Positions 10,334 through 22,757 of a DNA stretch of 64,000 bases are shown here, piece by piece. The stretch lies in NCBI GenBank assembly GCA_903813345.2, contig CAIIXF020000005.1:8375375-8439374 (forward strand). Direction: 5' to 3'. The notes under the pieces were generated by a model. The model made no database searches. It had not been told where the DNA came from and worked only from the letters and a program-made list of their open reading frames with translations. Made by a program: the position numbers and the translations under genes. Position 1 is the first letter of the stretch. Every line of letters starts with the position of its first letter. This DNA comes from Owenia fusiformis (taxonomy: Eukaryota; Annelida; Polychaeta; Sabellida; Oweniidae).

Positions 10334-11429
10334 GTGGTGGTGGCAGTCCATACTTGAAACAGCCTGCAAAGAGAAGAACTTCAGATCCTAAAGGGTAGGT
10401 TCATAATCAAAAACATATTTCATGATATGAGATTAGAAATATATATTTGCAAATTAAACTAATTACTGAGATGTTCACTTAAATTGCTCATATGAACATT
10501 GATCTAAAATTGTTCCGCATGTTTCAAAATCTGTACTTTCTAGTGTCCTTCTAGGCATTTGACACACCTTCTCTGAGTATTGTGTCTTCTAGCAAAAATC
10601 TTTAATACACTGTATTTCATTTTTGGCTGTGTTGTAAGAATCCACCATAATTTCTAACAAATAACTACAATTTTGACAAGTTAAGAGATGATAATTTCAT
10701 ACTATCTTCTTGTACTTGTAGGCCAAGTATGAAGACTACAGTACACAATGTTGGTGGTGCTAGCAGTGCTGATGTGGTGCCAAGGATGGTGTTCGAAGAG
10801 AAAGAACAAGAATGTCTGGCTAAAGAGGAAACAATACAGGTATGCAACAATACAGGGCAGTATTCTTACAAGATATCCCTCAAAATATATAATATAAAAT
10901 AAGAAATATTCATCCATCGAGTGTGTATTGATGATATTTAAAAAAAACATTGGATGACAAAGTGAACGTTTGAGATTAATGATTACAAAAGTAAAAATGA
11001 GTGTGGAAAAAAGAAAAAGGAATTCCCTTCATAAATCTGGAAATTTTTCAAAAATTTAGCTCTTGTTCTATTTAAAATGCAAATACATGGTGAAAAATTT
11101 AAATCATCAACCATCTTTTGATATCTGAAACATGTGTGTTAGATTTTTGCTAAAAAATGATATATTGATCTGCATATCAAATATATCCTATCAACTATGA
11201 GATAATGATATTTCCAATTTTTAAAGAAGAAACATGAACAACTTCTAGAATGAAAAATGATGGCTTTATGACTAAATTGACATTTTAGAAATTCACTTGT
11301 AACTTTCTGTTTCAGATATTACAGGCCAAGATAAGGCGGTTAGAACATTTAATACACTTGAAAGATGTACGCATAGATGACCTGCAGCAGAAAATGGAAC
11401 ATTTGAGACCAACTGGGGGAAGACGGTGA
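10334..11429 (+). CDS. SPEF1 (CLAMP), last three exons
   Basis: Sperm flagellar protein 1 binds and bundles microtubules in cilia and flagella and belongs to the ciliary central apparatus. Three exons join in frame: 10334-10394, 10722-10839 and 11316-11429, with AG acceptors and GTAGGT and GTATGC donors. The joined C-terminus contains KEQECLAKEETIQ, then ILQAKIRRLEHLIHLKDVRI and DDLQQK, ending MEHLRPTGGRR. This matches the conserved C-terminal coiled-coil helix of vertebrate SPEF1 (KEQELLASQETVQVLQMKVRRLEHLL). The first visible exon starts in phase 2, so upstream exons must exist. The N-terminal calponin-homology domain was not found to the left in this window. Either it lies beyond the left edge, placing both receptors inside a spef1 intron, or this is a truncated copy. 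A stop and a polyadenylation signal follow. Confidence 0.8.
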
Positions 11430-13479
11430 TTTATACTAAAAGTATGCAACACTTACAGGGAAACCAGGTTAAGTGGAACACCCCTAGAACTGGAACACCT
11501 CTGTCAGTGGAACACTTTTCAGAATCCCAAGATCAATTGACTAATGTTAGATGAACATATATAAGAACAGCCCCTCTATATAATAAGCAATTGATAGCAG
11601 AATGTAAATATTAACTTGTAAATATGAATATTTTTTCACAAGGTGCCACTAGAGATATCAGCCTATACAGATTAAATGTATCACTGTTGAGTGTTGATAC
11701 ATATCAGGTATTTCTTGACAAGATCCAGACCTCAGGACATGTCATATATTGAACAAGAATACAGAAATGTTCACTTTTTGAATTCACAAGAACTTGAGTT
11801 GACAGGCTCTAGTTTTGAAATTTCATTTCAGTTTGAGTGGTTTTCATAATGTAGATACTGTTAATATTCCACAGATGTTGTATTTTATTTTCATAAAGAT
11901 GAATGTACATTTTACATGGAAATAAAACCAGATACATTATAGGACATTATAGTAGAATGAAACCTATCTCTCAAACTCAAGTTATATTTAAACATTTTGG
12001 CCTTAGCCCCTCAAGAAAATGGAGAAACAAATGAAGAACAAAACATATGTGTGAGATGCACACAAATATGACCAGAACCTCTCGAGTTCATAGTCTCAAG
12101 GCAGTGCAATATTAGTATCCCATAGTACAAAATTGTACAGCTTCTCAAGTTAACTCATCATTCAAACACAGGCCTCCAGAACTCGTACCTCCTTCTTCTG
12201 GAAAAAGGAACGCATTCAGAAGATACAGTTAACTCATTTGTATAGTTTAGCAACTCTAAGAAGTTATTGTAGCATCTGGTAGTGGTAAGGCAACCAATTT
12301 GTATCTATCACAAACCAAGTTCCAAATTTTGGCAAACCTGATATTGAAGCAGTCATGTTTTCAGTCAATGTAAGAGGCCTAAAAAGTGATAATCCTTTTC
12401 ACAATACTTGTTTGTTCAGAAGTTAAAGCTCATGAATGTATAAATATTTTATGTTGGACATCAGACTCTATCAGTAAGAACATATTTAAGACATTCCTTT
12501 CTCAATGTTTGGCATTTAATTTAGAGCCTAATTGTGAAGTACCTTTTTTTAATAAATAATTCACACATAGCTAGGTTTTGTATAAGGTTTAACATTCCAG
12601 CCAATCAGAAACACAGCAATACATTATGCATTTTATATTTAACAACAGATAAACTGTTATTTTTATATTCATTGAAATTGATTACCCTTATCAGTTTCAT
12701 ATTTTTCATATAAGTTAACCTTGAAAAAAGCGTTCTCGTTGAATTTCATTCTAATTCTCTTTGGTGATATTGTACAAAATCTTTTGCTTGTGAAAAGACC
12801 CATGACTCAAAGGATTGTGGGTGGTTTACTGCTCTTGTGCTTGTGTCTTATATACTATCCTTGTACTTCATTCTCCCGCCCTCGTTCAAAGTCTCATATT
12901 AGACCATCATGCATAAATCGTCCACAATTGATTGAGTCCTTGGATATTCTTTACCCTCAAATATGACCAGATTTATAAATGTATCATATTAATGTAAGTT
13001 AAAAACTGTTTCAGTTACATACTGTTTATTTATAAATAAAAAGTTTTTTAATAGATGGTGAAAAAGAGTCAATTGAAATTCAATCCTTTTCAAGAAGACC
13101 TACTCCTGTAATGAGTCATGTAATAAATTTTATGTTTTTAGAGTTTTTCAAATTATTTATGGAAGCACAATATGTAAAATAATGTATTTGTAAATATACT
13201 AGTATTCGATGTAATAAAAGTTTAAAACTTTAATTTAGGTTTTAGTGCAATTAAGTTATGTGTACTTGTACACTTAATATAATTCCATCTCTTTCAACTT
13301 ATATAAAGGGACAGCAGGTGACACAGACAATTTCAAAACTTATGAAAAACTCCTCTGATCCATATTTTCAATTACATGTTCCTCCATTACATATTCAATA
13401 ATTAGATCAGATCTAAAAATATTTTTCAGATATTAGATTTGGGGTGTTGAGAGACACACTGACATGATATTATTACCCT
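11430..13479. other. spef1 3' UTR and downstream intergenic DNA
   Basis: AT-rich. It carries three short GTGGAACACC-like phrases at 11470-11520 that recur elsewhere in the window, and the spef1 polyadenylation signal. The longest open frame downstream (12721-12966) starts without an ATG, has a hydrophobic stretch and no recognisable domain, and is not called. Confidence 0.45.
11921..11926 (+). terminator. Candidate spef1 polyadenylation signal
   Basis: AATAAA about 490 bases after the spef1 stop codon, followed by AT-rich DNA. It would give a 3' UTR of about 0.5 kb. It is the first canonical hexamer I noticed after the stop in this orientation. Confidence 0.4.
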
Positions 13480-13810
13480 CTATCCCATTAGATATTCTGA
13501 GTACTAAAATAGTTCTCATTTCATCATATTAGTACTAAATAAGCACCAATTCAATGAGTTTTGATTTATTGCATTTTGTGTACTAAATGAGTACTCATAT
13601 GAAGAGTGATAAAATAGCACCAATTTCATTGATTTTTTGATTACTCAATGAGCACTCACACTATGAGCACTGATTAAGTGCATGTTTTAGTACTAAATGA
13701 GTAATCATATCATAAATTAGTACTAAATTAGCACTTGTGGCATGAGTGCTCATGAGAGCGCTTTTGCCAGAGTGCTAATTTAGTACTAATTTTGTACTAT
13801 TTTATTACTC
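13480..13810. repeat. Degenerate short repeat of AGTACTAAAT / GAGTACTCAT words
   Basis: About ten irregularly spaced words of the type TAGTACTAAATGAGTACTCAT, with CATATTAGTACTAAATAAGCA and CACTATGAGCACTGATTAAG variants. The words are partly self-complementary (AGTACT), so single strands could fold many ways. No coding potential. Confidence 0.55.
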
Positions 13811-16332
13811 AACATATCTCCCTATAGTCTAGATTTTTAAAAATATTCAAGTTATTTCTTAAGTGACAGCACTGCCTGGTTGTAGTTGGTTCAACATATT
13901 TAATTAGGGCAGAATGGTCTGGAAAATGAACTCAAAGTCACTCCAATGAACACAAGGAATGTTTGACTATTTATCTTTCTCCAGGATCGAAAAACAAAAT
14001 GCAGGTACATGCAATATAAAAAAAACATTGTTTTGCTGGTGGTGAATGATGATTTCGTCAGTGAAGAGTTTTGATATTTTTAATATTGAAGTGATTGATA
14101 AATTTCATCCTTTTAATATTTCGTATGTTGAGGGGATGGGGAACCATAACAAATCAATTGTTTCTCCACGACTGTTGCATTTTCAATAGTTTTTCTTCAA
14201 CATCACGGTGCTTAAATATACATATGTTATAAAACATAAACAGAGAGCCATTTGTACTACCAAAACCCCTGAGTCATATGTAATGTTAAGAGATACCCTG
14301 GGAATGTTTATTAGTATCATCTTCCTATTTTGTATTCAAAGCATTCAACTCATATAATGTCAAAAAACATCCTTATTGACTCAACCACATATGACTGTGC
14401 ATAAAATCTAGTAGTTACTGTAAAATAATCTACATGCATTTTGAAAGTTTTGGAAATCACATTGAAATACCAATTGCAAATCTTGGTACAATTTTCCATA
14501 TATTGCATTGCCAAACTGTCCAAAAGTCACATTATTGTGATCTAAGCATAAAGAAAGAGTGACATTCTTGTATAAAACTGGCAAATGGCACACTCGGATG
14601 CTCACTGTGGTGACATTTTGAGAATACAAATTGTTCCAGTCATGAAATATCAAAACTCAGAGATAAACAGTAAGCACTGATGATAGGGCATATAAAAATA
14701 AAGTTTTTTTTTCGCTGAATGCTTTTTATGTCGAGTCATGATGATATAAAAGTTCCCATTGAATAATATTAGAATTTAAGAAAAGAAGTTATTCTGTTTT
14801 TATTGTTGGAATCCTTTTCTATTTTGATTTATTATTGCAATGACACGGATCCATCTGAAAAGACTCGGTGATTGCATAAATACCCTCGTTAAAAGAAAAG
14901 TGAAAGATAATTTATTTTACAGCCACTGATTCATAATCAGCCTGGCTCTTATTCAAAGTGGTAAAACATTAGTAAATAGCAAATGTATGTCTTAAAGGGC
15001 ATTGCTTATTCTATGGTAATCAACTCTTGTTGCAGATCCTAGATTTGAATTTCAATGGAGCCATATCTTTATGTTATATATCAAATGAAAGAACTTCATC
15101 AGAATTTGTTTATCATACGCATCATGGAGTTGCAATGCTGAAGCAATTTCATGACAAGTCATTAACATGCAAAATGTAACCACCTGCCATATGTTACAGA
15201 CATCATTTGTTACAGACCCGAAACAGTGTCCACAAAAAGTTGGAGACTATAACAATATGTCACCACTTTTGGTGGTGAAATAAAAAAACACCTGAGATAA
15301 AAATAAAAGCCTTTGAGTCTGATGCTCACCCCTGCTTATATATATTTGGGATCTTGACAATCTGTGACCTGATTAAACTTTCTATTAATAGCAAAAAGTG
15401 CTTATTTTTTAATTTCTACAATTGTTTGTGAATAAGAATGAGGTTTAAATAAAATTTAATTAAAATCGTATACCTTTGGCAAAAAAACTTCTTATAGTGA
15501 ATATATTATATATTTGAAATATAAAGACAATATTCAATGAATAAGATCAAAATGAAACCTATTCATATTATAAGTTACCAACAGTAATTGGCACAACTAT
15601 CTCTTCCAAAAATATCTGAAAATATAAGGATTCGTGAATGACATGATTTTAATCCATTCATGGATGTGATATCTGCAAAAACAATTAACCCTTTCCCATA
15701 AACATGGAAAAATAGGTGGCATTATAGGTGTTGGTAGGGCTAGAATACACGGCAGCCTATAGCAAGAGTCACTTAATTTCTTGATTTAACCATTGGAATC
15801 TACATGTGGATTGTGATTTCACATTAAAATTGTGATTCCTTTAAGATTAAATGAACTTTTAAAGGTTTTTCAACATTTTGTCAATGGGGATTTAGCCCAA
15901 CCTTTTTTAAAACACTTGAAAATCTTAAAAATTTGAATAAATGTAAATAACTGTACAAATCAAAGTTGTTTTGATAGAAAATTACACACAGAATTCAAAT
16001 ATGCCATCAAATAGAAGCAAATGTTAGTCTTTAATGGCTAAAAATGCAGATCTTCTAAAATCTCATTAAAACTAGACTTTGACGAGATTTCAAAGCTATA
16101 TGGAAAAGACTATCTATTGATTGATCAACTTTCCAAACGATAGATTTGATAGAATGAATTTCATGGTTTAAATGTTATATTCTATAGTTCCGTGAAAAGG
16201 CTATAAATATGATATTTTTCCACTTGGTTACAAAAATACCATTTGTATTCTGTACATGATATCCTATAAATACTTTCCAAATTATTGTTACATCAAGCAA
16301 CATCCTTTAAGGATATTATTCATAAAGATATA

Positions 16333-16815
16333 CAGTAAAACCTGCCCGATGGAACACCTCTCTTGTTTTAAGAAGCGTGAATTGCTTAAGCCCATATCTG
16401 ATTATGATAATCCAATTGCTAACAGGATGGAACATCCCACCACTGTTAATTACCTCTATATTGTTATTATTATTAATTGCCATGACATTATTCTTTCTAA
16501 AACAAAACTTGATTGGAACTGACCGGTTGAGATAACGGAATCCAGGGATTGACACAATCGTTTTTTAAAGATAGGAAAAATGTATTTGTGTCATGTTGAG
16601 CCAATCTCTAAAGTTTTTCAATGATCCTTGCACGGATGAAAATGTTAACTTATAAAGCTTAATTCAATTCAATCTTATTTTCTTCGTAATCAAAGAATAA
16701 AATGCTCATAACAATAAATTTGATTCAGAGTAGGAACCCTCTCTATATGGACACCTGTCAAGAAGGAACAATTTTGTCCAGTCCAGAGACTGTTCCTTGT
16801 TTACAGGTTTTGCTG
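16333..16815. mobile_element. 483-bp mariner-type MITE in unit 1
   Basis: The ends are CAGTAAAACCTG (left) and CAGGTTTTGCTG (right), an 11/12 inverted match, flanked on both sides by TA (16331-16332 and 16816-16817), as expected for Tc1/mariner-type insertion. Units 2 and 3 have simple uninterrupted sequence at this place. The short ORFs inside have no transposase motif, so it is non-autonomous. Confidence 0.7.
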
Positions 16816-17065
16816 TATTACTTTTTTTTAAATAGCATTTACACAAAGAAGCTTTCAAGCTAAAACATTTAAAAAATGATATTTCTTTATCCAATCAGAT
16901 TGGTCTAAGGATTAAATCACTACCATATAAGGAGTTGATTCTTAAGTAAATTGGTGGGGTGTTTGGCTGAAAATTCAGAAGGTGCTTTAAACGTTAAAGT
17001 GAATGCAACAACGATACCGGCAACACTAAAGTAGCTCATAAATTGCTATTTAAACACCTTACACA

Positions 17066-19970
17066 ATGAAACCAGATCTTTCAATTGGAAAAGAGGAAAA
17101 AGGTGATGTGCAAATCTTCACATCTGGCCATGTAAGTAATTGTGCAATAGTTGCATGTTGATGCATTGATTGATTTACTTTAAAAAAACTTAATATACTG
17201 ATATAAAGTAATTGTGTTAAAGTAATAGTTGTTGATGTATTGATTGATTTACTTAAAAAAATGTTATAAACTGATATAAAGTAATTTTGCAATAGTTGTG
17301 GATGCATTAATTGATTTACTAAAAAAAACTTAATAATTATATGAGTACCAATATGTACAAAATACTCAATAATAACAATATTCTAGATGCCTCAACCAAC
17401 ACCAAGTGATGCCCCTAAAAAGAATGGAACAAAATATGTTTGTGTGGCTGTTACTGTTGTCTTAGTTGTTGGCATGGTGATAGGAGGATTCTTTGGAGCA
17501 TCTTATATAATGCATCACACAACATTGAAGGTAAGCATTTTTAATATTTAGAGCTGTGTATTCATTTATTAAAATAATTTTTTTTATTATTTTTTAAAAA
17601 TTATTTTGCAAGTATTTCTGCAGTTCTATATATAATGACAAATCAAATTGAGACCAATATATGATACACTGAAAAATTTTGTATCAGATAGTTAAAATTG
17701 TTTCGGTTAAAAACATCCATTTAGACAATGTAACCATGGTAATTCCCCATTGGTCACTGACCATAGACTAACCTGAGATAACCCAGAGTACGACATTTAC
17801 TTTGTATGGTACTTCTGACCATCTTATAAATTTTAAAAATATACCATAGATAGATCTACTATGATCTGACTATTGTTTTACCATAATGTTGACCACATTC
17901 ATAATTTGGACCAAAGCGATGTTGATTAGTTGACCAGTGTATAACATAGTTAAGGCAAATTAATGTTGATCATATCGCCATAGTACTAGTATGTAAATAT
18001 TCAGATTTAGCTTCATTTTTAAACATCATTGACAGACAATTGAAACAACCATGAATGCTGCAGGCAGACACATAAAAGAGAAGATCCAGATTGATGAGGA
18101 TAAAGAGACCACCACATTGGAGGGAATTGATGATCAAACTCAATATATGCTCATCATGGACTACAAACATGTAAGTGACAGAAGCGTGTTTCAGTACAAG
18201 ATAAAAAAATCTACATGATTTGATGCCATACATTACATTAATTCTATAATAGCTATATAAATATAAAAGATGAACATAAACAATTTTTAAGTCCTTGGAA
18301 AGATGTTATCAGACTGGTGAATATGTTATCAAAATCAACATATTGTACAGAATTAGAAGGACATATGGGCCACCAAAGAAAAAGTGTAAACGTATCAAAA
18401 CCATGAATGTTGTCAAATTGTCAAATTAAAATGAGCTTTGTGTTCTATTAGATTTTCATCGTTGTAATATATTTGTATGTTTGATGAAACACAATATCTA
18501 TAATAACAGAAGATAATTGGGAACTTTGATATCATAAAATATATCTCTACTTTGGATGTAATCACTGTACAGTTTAATTTTATAAATGTTATGGAAACTA
18601 TTGTTAATGGTTACCCAAGTGTGATGTGAAGAGTACCTTCTTTCCAGCCAAAAGTATATATATAATAATATTTCATGAATTTACCACGATGCACTCTTGT
18701 TATGGCAATGTTAATATAATATGTCTTCAACATGCATGCTGCTTAAAGGGAAATTACAAAACATAATTATTTGAATGTTTTGATTGAATGCACTTTTTGC
18801 ATTCAGGGCTTAAGTATTAGCAGAATTTGGATGAATGGGAGTGAGCCCCGCTGTTTTGTAGCACACTTAGACAAGGATGGATTTCCAACCATCCAAGAGA
18901 TGGCAAAATATCTGGAGAAACAACCAGCAAACCCAGAATTTGTGAGTTTTCAATTTTTTGGAACACCTTTATTTACCTATGACTGCAGATTATACATTCA
19001 TATAATTTATCAAATGTCCTTATGATATTTGACCATGATTTTTAGATCATCATGAAACATCATAAAATATTGTGCAATTTGATCTTTTATCTCCAGTAAG
19101 TGAAAACCTAGATGAATTATGAAAGAGCAAAATTCATCAACAAAAACAAGGCCATTTTCTGAGTTGTGTTGTATTATTTTACAGGAGAGCAGTTTTGATC
19201 CTACAAGACAGAGCTTCTCTGTCGATATTGATCCAATAGAAGACATCAGTTTCCTTGGAGATGAGGTGGAAGCCATGTGCAAGGGCCTGCAAGCATACTG
19301 GGCCCTCCCTAGCAACCCATCAAAACAAGGTTAAAAATTAAGCCACTAATACGCATTGACAAAATATGTGTTTGTTTAGTTAAGCTTCAAACATTTTTAC
19401 TTATACAATCTAGGTGTGCCTCCCAGGGCTAGCCAGGCTCACAAAATAGGCAAGGCTAATTATTATTAAGACAAACCAAATTAAAGTCAAAAAGATTGTT
19501 ACAATTGTATTAGAAATTATTTATTATTTTTTGTGTCTAGATACCACCATGCATATGATATACTGATGACAATGGTAAATTGATTAGGCCTAGTTTCCCA
19601 TATGTCTGACTTTCACAGTATGCACTTCATCATGTTCATAATTACTATTACAGGGAAGGCTCCAATGCGGCAGAAGCGGGATGACAATGATGAAGAAGAC
19701 ATGTTTTATCCGAACGTCACTAGAGATTGCCCCTTGCCAGAGTATGGATTCCTCAGTTGTAACCAGGATACAGAAGAAACATGCACTTATACGTGTTGCG
19801 AGTATTATTATTGCGAATTATTTTATTTTCTTGATGAAGACAAACTGAGACTGGAGATATTTGAATGGTGTTTTATTTGGGACTGCACTAAACAAGTGGA
19901 AAAAGAAATGTGTGACTGTGTCTATGATTATCAGTACTCGTATTTTGAAGCTGTTGAAGATGACAAATAA
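17066..19970 (+). CDS. BRICHOS-domain type II membrane precursor, copy 1
   Basis: Six exons: 17066-17131, 17387-17530, 18036-18170, 18807-18941, 19185-19329, 19654-19970. The first four introns are phase 0 and the last phase 1; the product is 313 residues. Residues 1-37 are a cytosolic tail; about 38-63 form one transmembrane helix (VCVAVTVVLVVGMVIGGFFG). BRICHOS follows: D112 in LIMDYKH, C131 in PRCFVAHLD and C192 in AMCKGLQAYW are the invariant Asp and two Cys of that family. RQKR at 214-217 is a furin site. The released peptide would be 96 residues, opening with DDNDEED and holding ten cysteines (C, C, C, CC, C, C, C, then CxC). N125 (NGS) and NVT near the peptide start are sequons. BRICHOS domains chaperone the peptide behind them, as in BRI2 and the arenicins. 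Cargo function unknown; I recognise no family. ATTAAA at 20065 may serve polyadenylation. Confidence 0.85.
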
Positions 19971-21395
19971 CACGACAAGTATATTGTTTGCAACTTTTGA
20001 CAAATTGACTATTCAGAGCAAAACAGGCAAACAATGTAAACGGCCATTTAAGAATGAATGCATGATTAAAATTTGATTTTGTAAAACAAAAATATCAAAT
20101 CTACCCTGTTCTAATACCATACAAATAAGATACTCTGAGTACAGTAATTTATGATAGTGGGTTCCAATCAGAATCTTCTTATTTATAGACATCCTTATGC
20201 AAAATCATTTTTAGACCCTCTTACATAGGTTTCCATGGGTGGAAAACTTATATTCACAAAAACTTTCAGAATGAAAAAAAGTTTCATTATTGTATAACTT
20301 ACAAAAATGAATATTTCTGGAAGTTCTTATCATTTTTGTTTATGAGGCGTTTATACCTTATATCTCATGTTTTGTGAACTGTTATACCTTCTGCTATAGA
20401 ATATCTTAAATGAGGCTTTTACATCTTATCTTGATATACCCCACTGATGAAGTGACCTCATTTGAATGGTATAGAGATCACCTATGATTTAAAATTTTGC
20501 AAATATGAAAGTTTCATTTTATATGTGTTTTTGTATTTTAAATCCATATGTTTTAAAACATGCTTATATAGTACTAAATATCCAAGATTTGAATAGTGAA
20601 ACTCAGACATCTTTTAGACATATGAAATTTTAGATTTTATAAACTGCGAAGAAAACTTGGCATATACTCAAAAAGTATTCACATATTTTACATATTGTAT
20701 TTTTGAATTTATCACACTGTTTTCAAACGGTTTACCCTTCACCCTCTGTTGCCTATCCATTGACATCTCCATGACAACAATGTCATAAAGTACACATATG
20801 GTGCACAACAAATTGCATTTTGTCATTTTAATATTCCTATGAACCGAGGGTAGTATCCAAAAGTGTGTATGAAACTAAAATGTTATTTGTGAAGAACTTA
20901 ATAAATGTAGATTAATTGAATGAACAAGATCCTTGTGGTCTAATAAGTGGCCGGGTCAATATTTCAATGTCAACAAAACATAATTTATTTAGGTCTTAAC
21001 CCATCTCCCCCTTCTAACGAAAGTCTAATTGATGGTTCCTGCACAGTGTAAAAAATGTAAATGTAGATTTGTATTTTACCAATGCCTGTCAAACTAGAAA
21101 TTGCCTAAGGCGAAACACAAGGAAAGTAAAAATCAATGTCTGTCAACTAATTAAATAGCATTTACCCCCTCCCCTAATGCAATTAATTAATTTTTGATGG
21201 AAATTGAAATACTGACCAAACCCCTAACAGGTCAAAACATCTGGGAATCCTTAATCATACCAAGTAAACCTGTAGGTGGAACTTAAACCTGAACATTTCC
21301 TCAAAACGCATGGACATATTATTTTTACATTTTAAACAGCCAAGATTATTAATGCTCTAATATAAAGTTGTCGGGGTTATAAACTGTTGTTTTTG
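19971..21395. other. 3' flank of BRICHOS copy 1
   Basis: Shared with copies 2 and 3 (for example AACTTTCAGAATGAAAAA, CACACTGTTTTCAAAC and GAAATTGCCTAAGGCGAAAC). It contains the likely 3' UTR. No other gene seen. Confidence 0.5.
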
Positions 21396-21820
21396 AGTAA
21401 TATCAATGAGGGAAGGGGGGACCATAACAAATTAATTGTGTTTCCACTACTGTTTATAATTGGACATCATCCCTAAAACTACACACATCATCCTCGTTAA
21501 CAGATATGGACAATACAGACCATATATGGTCATCAGGCCAAGAATGACACATACTATGGACAAAGGACCCTCAGATCAACTGACACATTCAACATTGACC
21601 ATAGAGAGCTGTCCAAAGACAACACGAACCATGGTTTAACACAGATATGATGTCCTTTTGTGTCCTTCGTATATCATTTTTGTCATATCCATACCCTGGG
21701 AAATTTTATTGGTATCATCTTCCTATTTCATATTCAAAGCATCACCTCGCATAACGTCATAAAAAAAACATCCTTGTTGACTCAACCACATATAGGCTGT
21801 GTATAAAATTTAGTAATAAT

Positions 21821-22757
21821 GCAGATACGAGTAGGTAGTTACCAGTTCCCCACCTAGTGGCTCGTTCGGGTCAGATAGCATGGCGGGTATAGTAGAAAGC
21901 TCCCTTTAATTAAATTACATCTGTTTTAGTGGTTCAATTTTCATGTAACCCGTATGTATGTAATAGTTATGCAAATTAAACTATGTGAAGTAAAAGAAAT
22001 AGAGGTTCTTATATGAGTACCTGTGCAAGATCGTCCATTCTTGATGAGCTTTGATAATTCTTCTTTATCGAGTCGAAGACGAGATAAAGAAACATTATCA
22101 AAGCGAGTCAAGAATGGACGATATTGCACAGGTACGAGTACAAGAAAGTTTTTCTCATATGACTCTGTATTATGCCATATTTTCACCATTTTATCGTAAA
22201 ACTGAGTGAAAAATAGCTTCAAATTAATTGAACTTCATCTTTCAATTGTTATGACGTCATAACAATATTAAAGAAAATACATAGATACACGTGGCAACAA
22301 AGCTCCATTGTTATGACGTCACAGCTTAGTTTTGTAGAATTAGCATGGATACTCATAGCAACGATGAGTCCGTTGTCATGTTGTTGATGTTTATAGACCA
22401 GTGATGTCACAAGTAAATCTCATCTTGCACGTGTGACTTTTTAGGATGAAAGATGGCAATATCTTGCATGGGGTAAATATGGCTATATCTTTGTTAGTCA
22501 TATGAGAAAATGTTATCTGTCCAATACAAGAAAAGATATTTCACTTTTTGTGATTTTGTAACATGGGATCTATGGGGAATCAACCCGTACTAGAAGTCCC
22601 ATTTAAAAAACAATTTAATTTTCAAAGTTGATAAACAATTTTTCGAAACCATATTTCTAAATGTACTTTTACATGTAGATTTCAAATATGATGTCACTTT
22701 GACTTTGAATTTTGAATATTTAATGACGTAAATCAAGATTATTTCTACTCGCATCTA
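21821..22757. mobile_element. TIR element shared by units 2 and 3 (with a nested insertion)
   Basis: Present at the same site in units 2 and 3 and absent in unit 1, where the flanks TCTAGTA and GTTACTGTAAAATAAT meet. The ends are GATACGAGTAG and the near-complement CTACTCGCATC. Without the nested insertion at 22000-22504 it is about 432 bp, as in unit 3 (49581-50014). No coding capacity. Exact ends are approximate. Confidence 0.6.
22000..22504. mobile_element. 505-bp insertion nested in the unit 2 element
   Basis: Unit 3 has AAAAGAAAATGTTATC; in unit 2 this is split with AGAAA duplicated on both sides (21995-21999 and 22505-22509). Inside is a strong hairpin: GTACCTGTGCAAGATCGTCC near 22018 pairs with GGACGATATTGCACAGGTAC ending near 22135. 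A 22-bp perfect palindrome centred on TGACGTCA lies at 22245-22266, and a second TGACGTCA near 22314. No terminal inverted repeat was found. Confidence 0.6.

Larger units (their letters stand above)
14100..21395. repeat. Tandem unit 1 of the BRICHOS array (about 7.3 kb)
   Basis: The unit begins near GGGGAACCATAACAAAT at 14140; the same words recur at 21410 and 49185, opening units 2 and 3. It runs through the BRICHOS gene to about 21395. It lacks the ~430-bp TIR element, and an ~85-bp stretch, that both other units share near their start. It carries its own 483-bp mariner-type element. It is therefore the outgroup among the three units. Confidence 0.75.

Noticed and set aside
12721-12966. 81-codon membrane protein
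   Set aside because: No ATG at the start of the frame, and nothing beyond a hydrophobic stretch supports it.
21821-22757. tRNA- or pol III-derived element
   Set aside because: Short inverted ends and an empty site in unit 1 fit a DNA element better; no A/B boxes were found.
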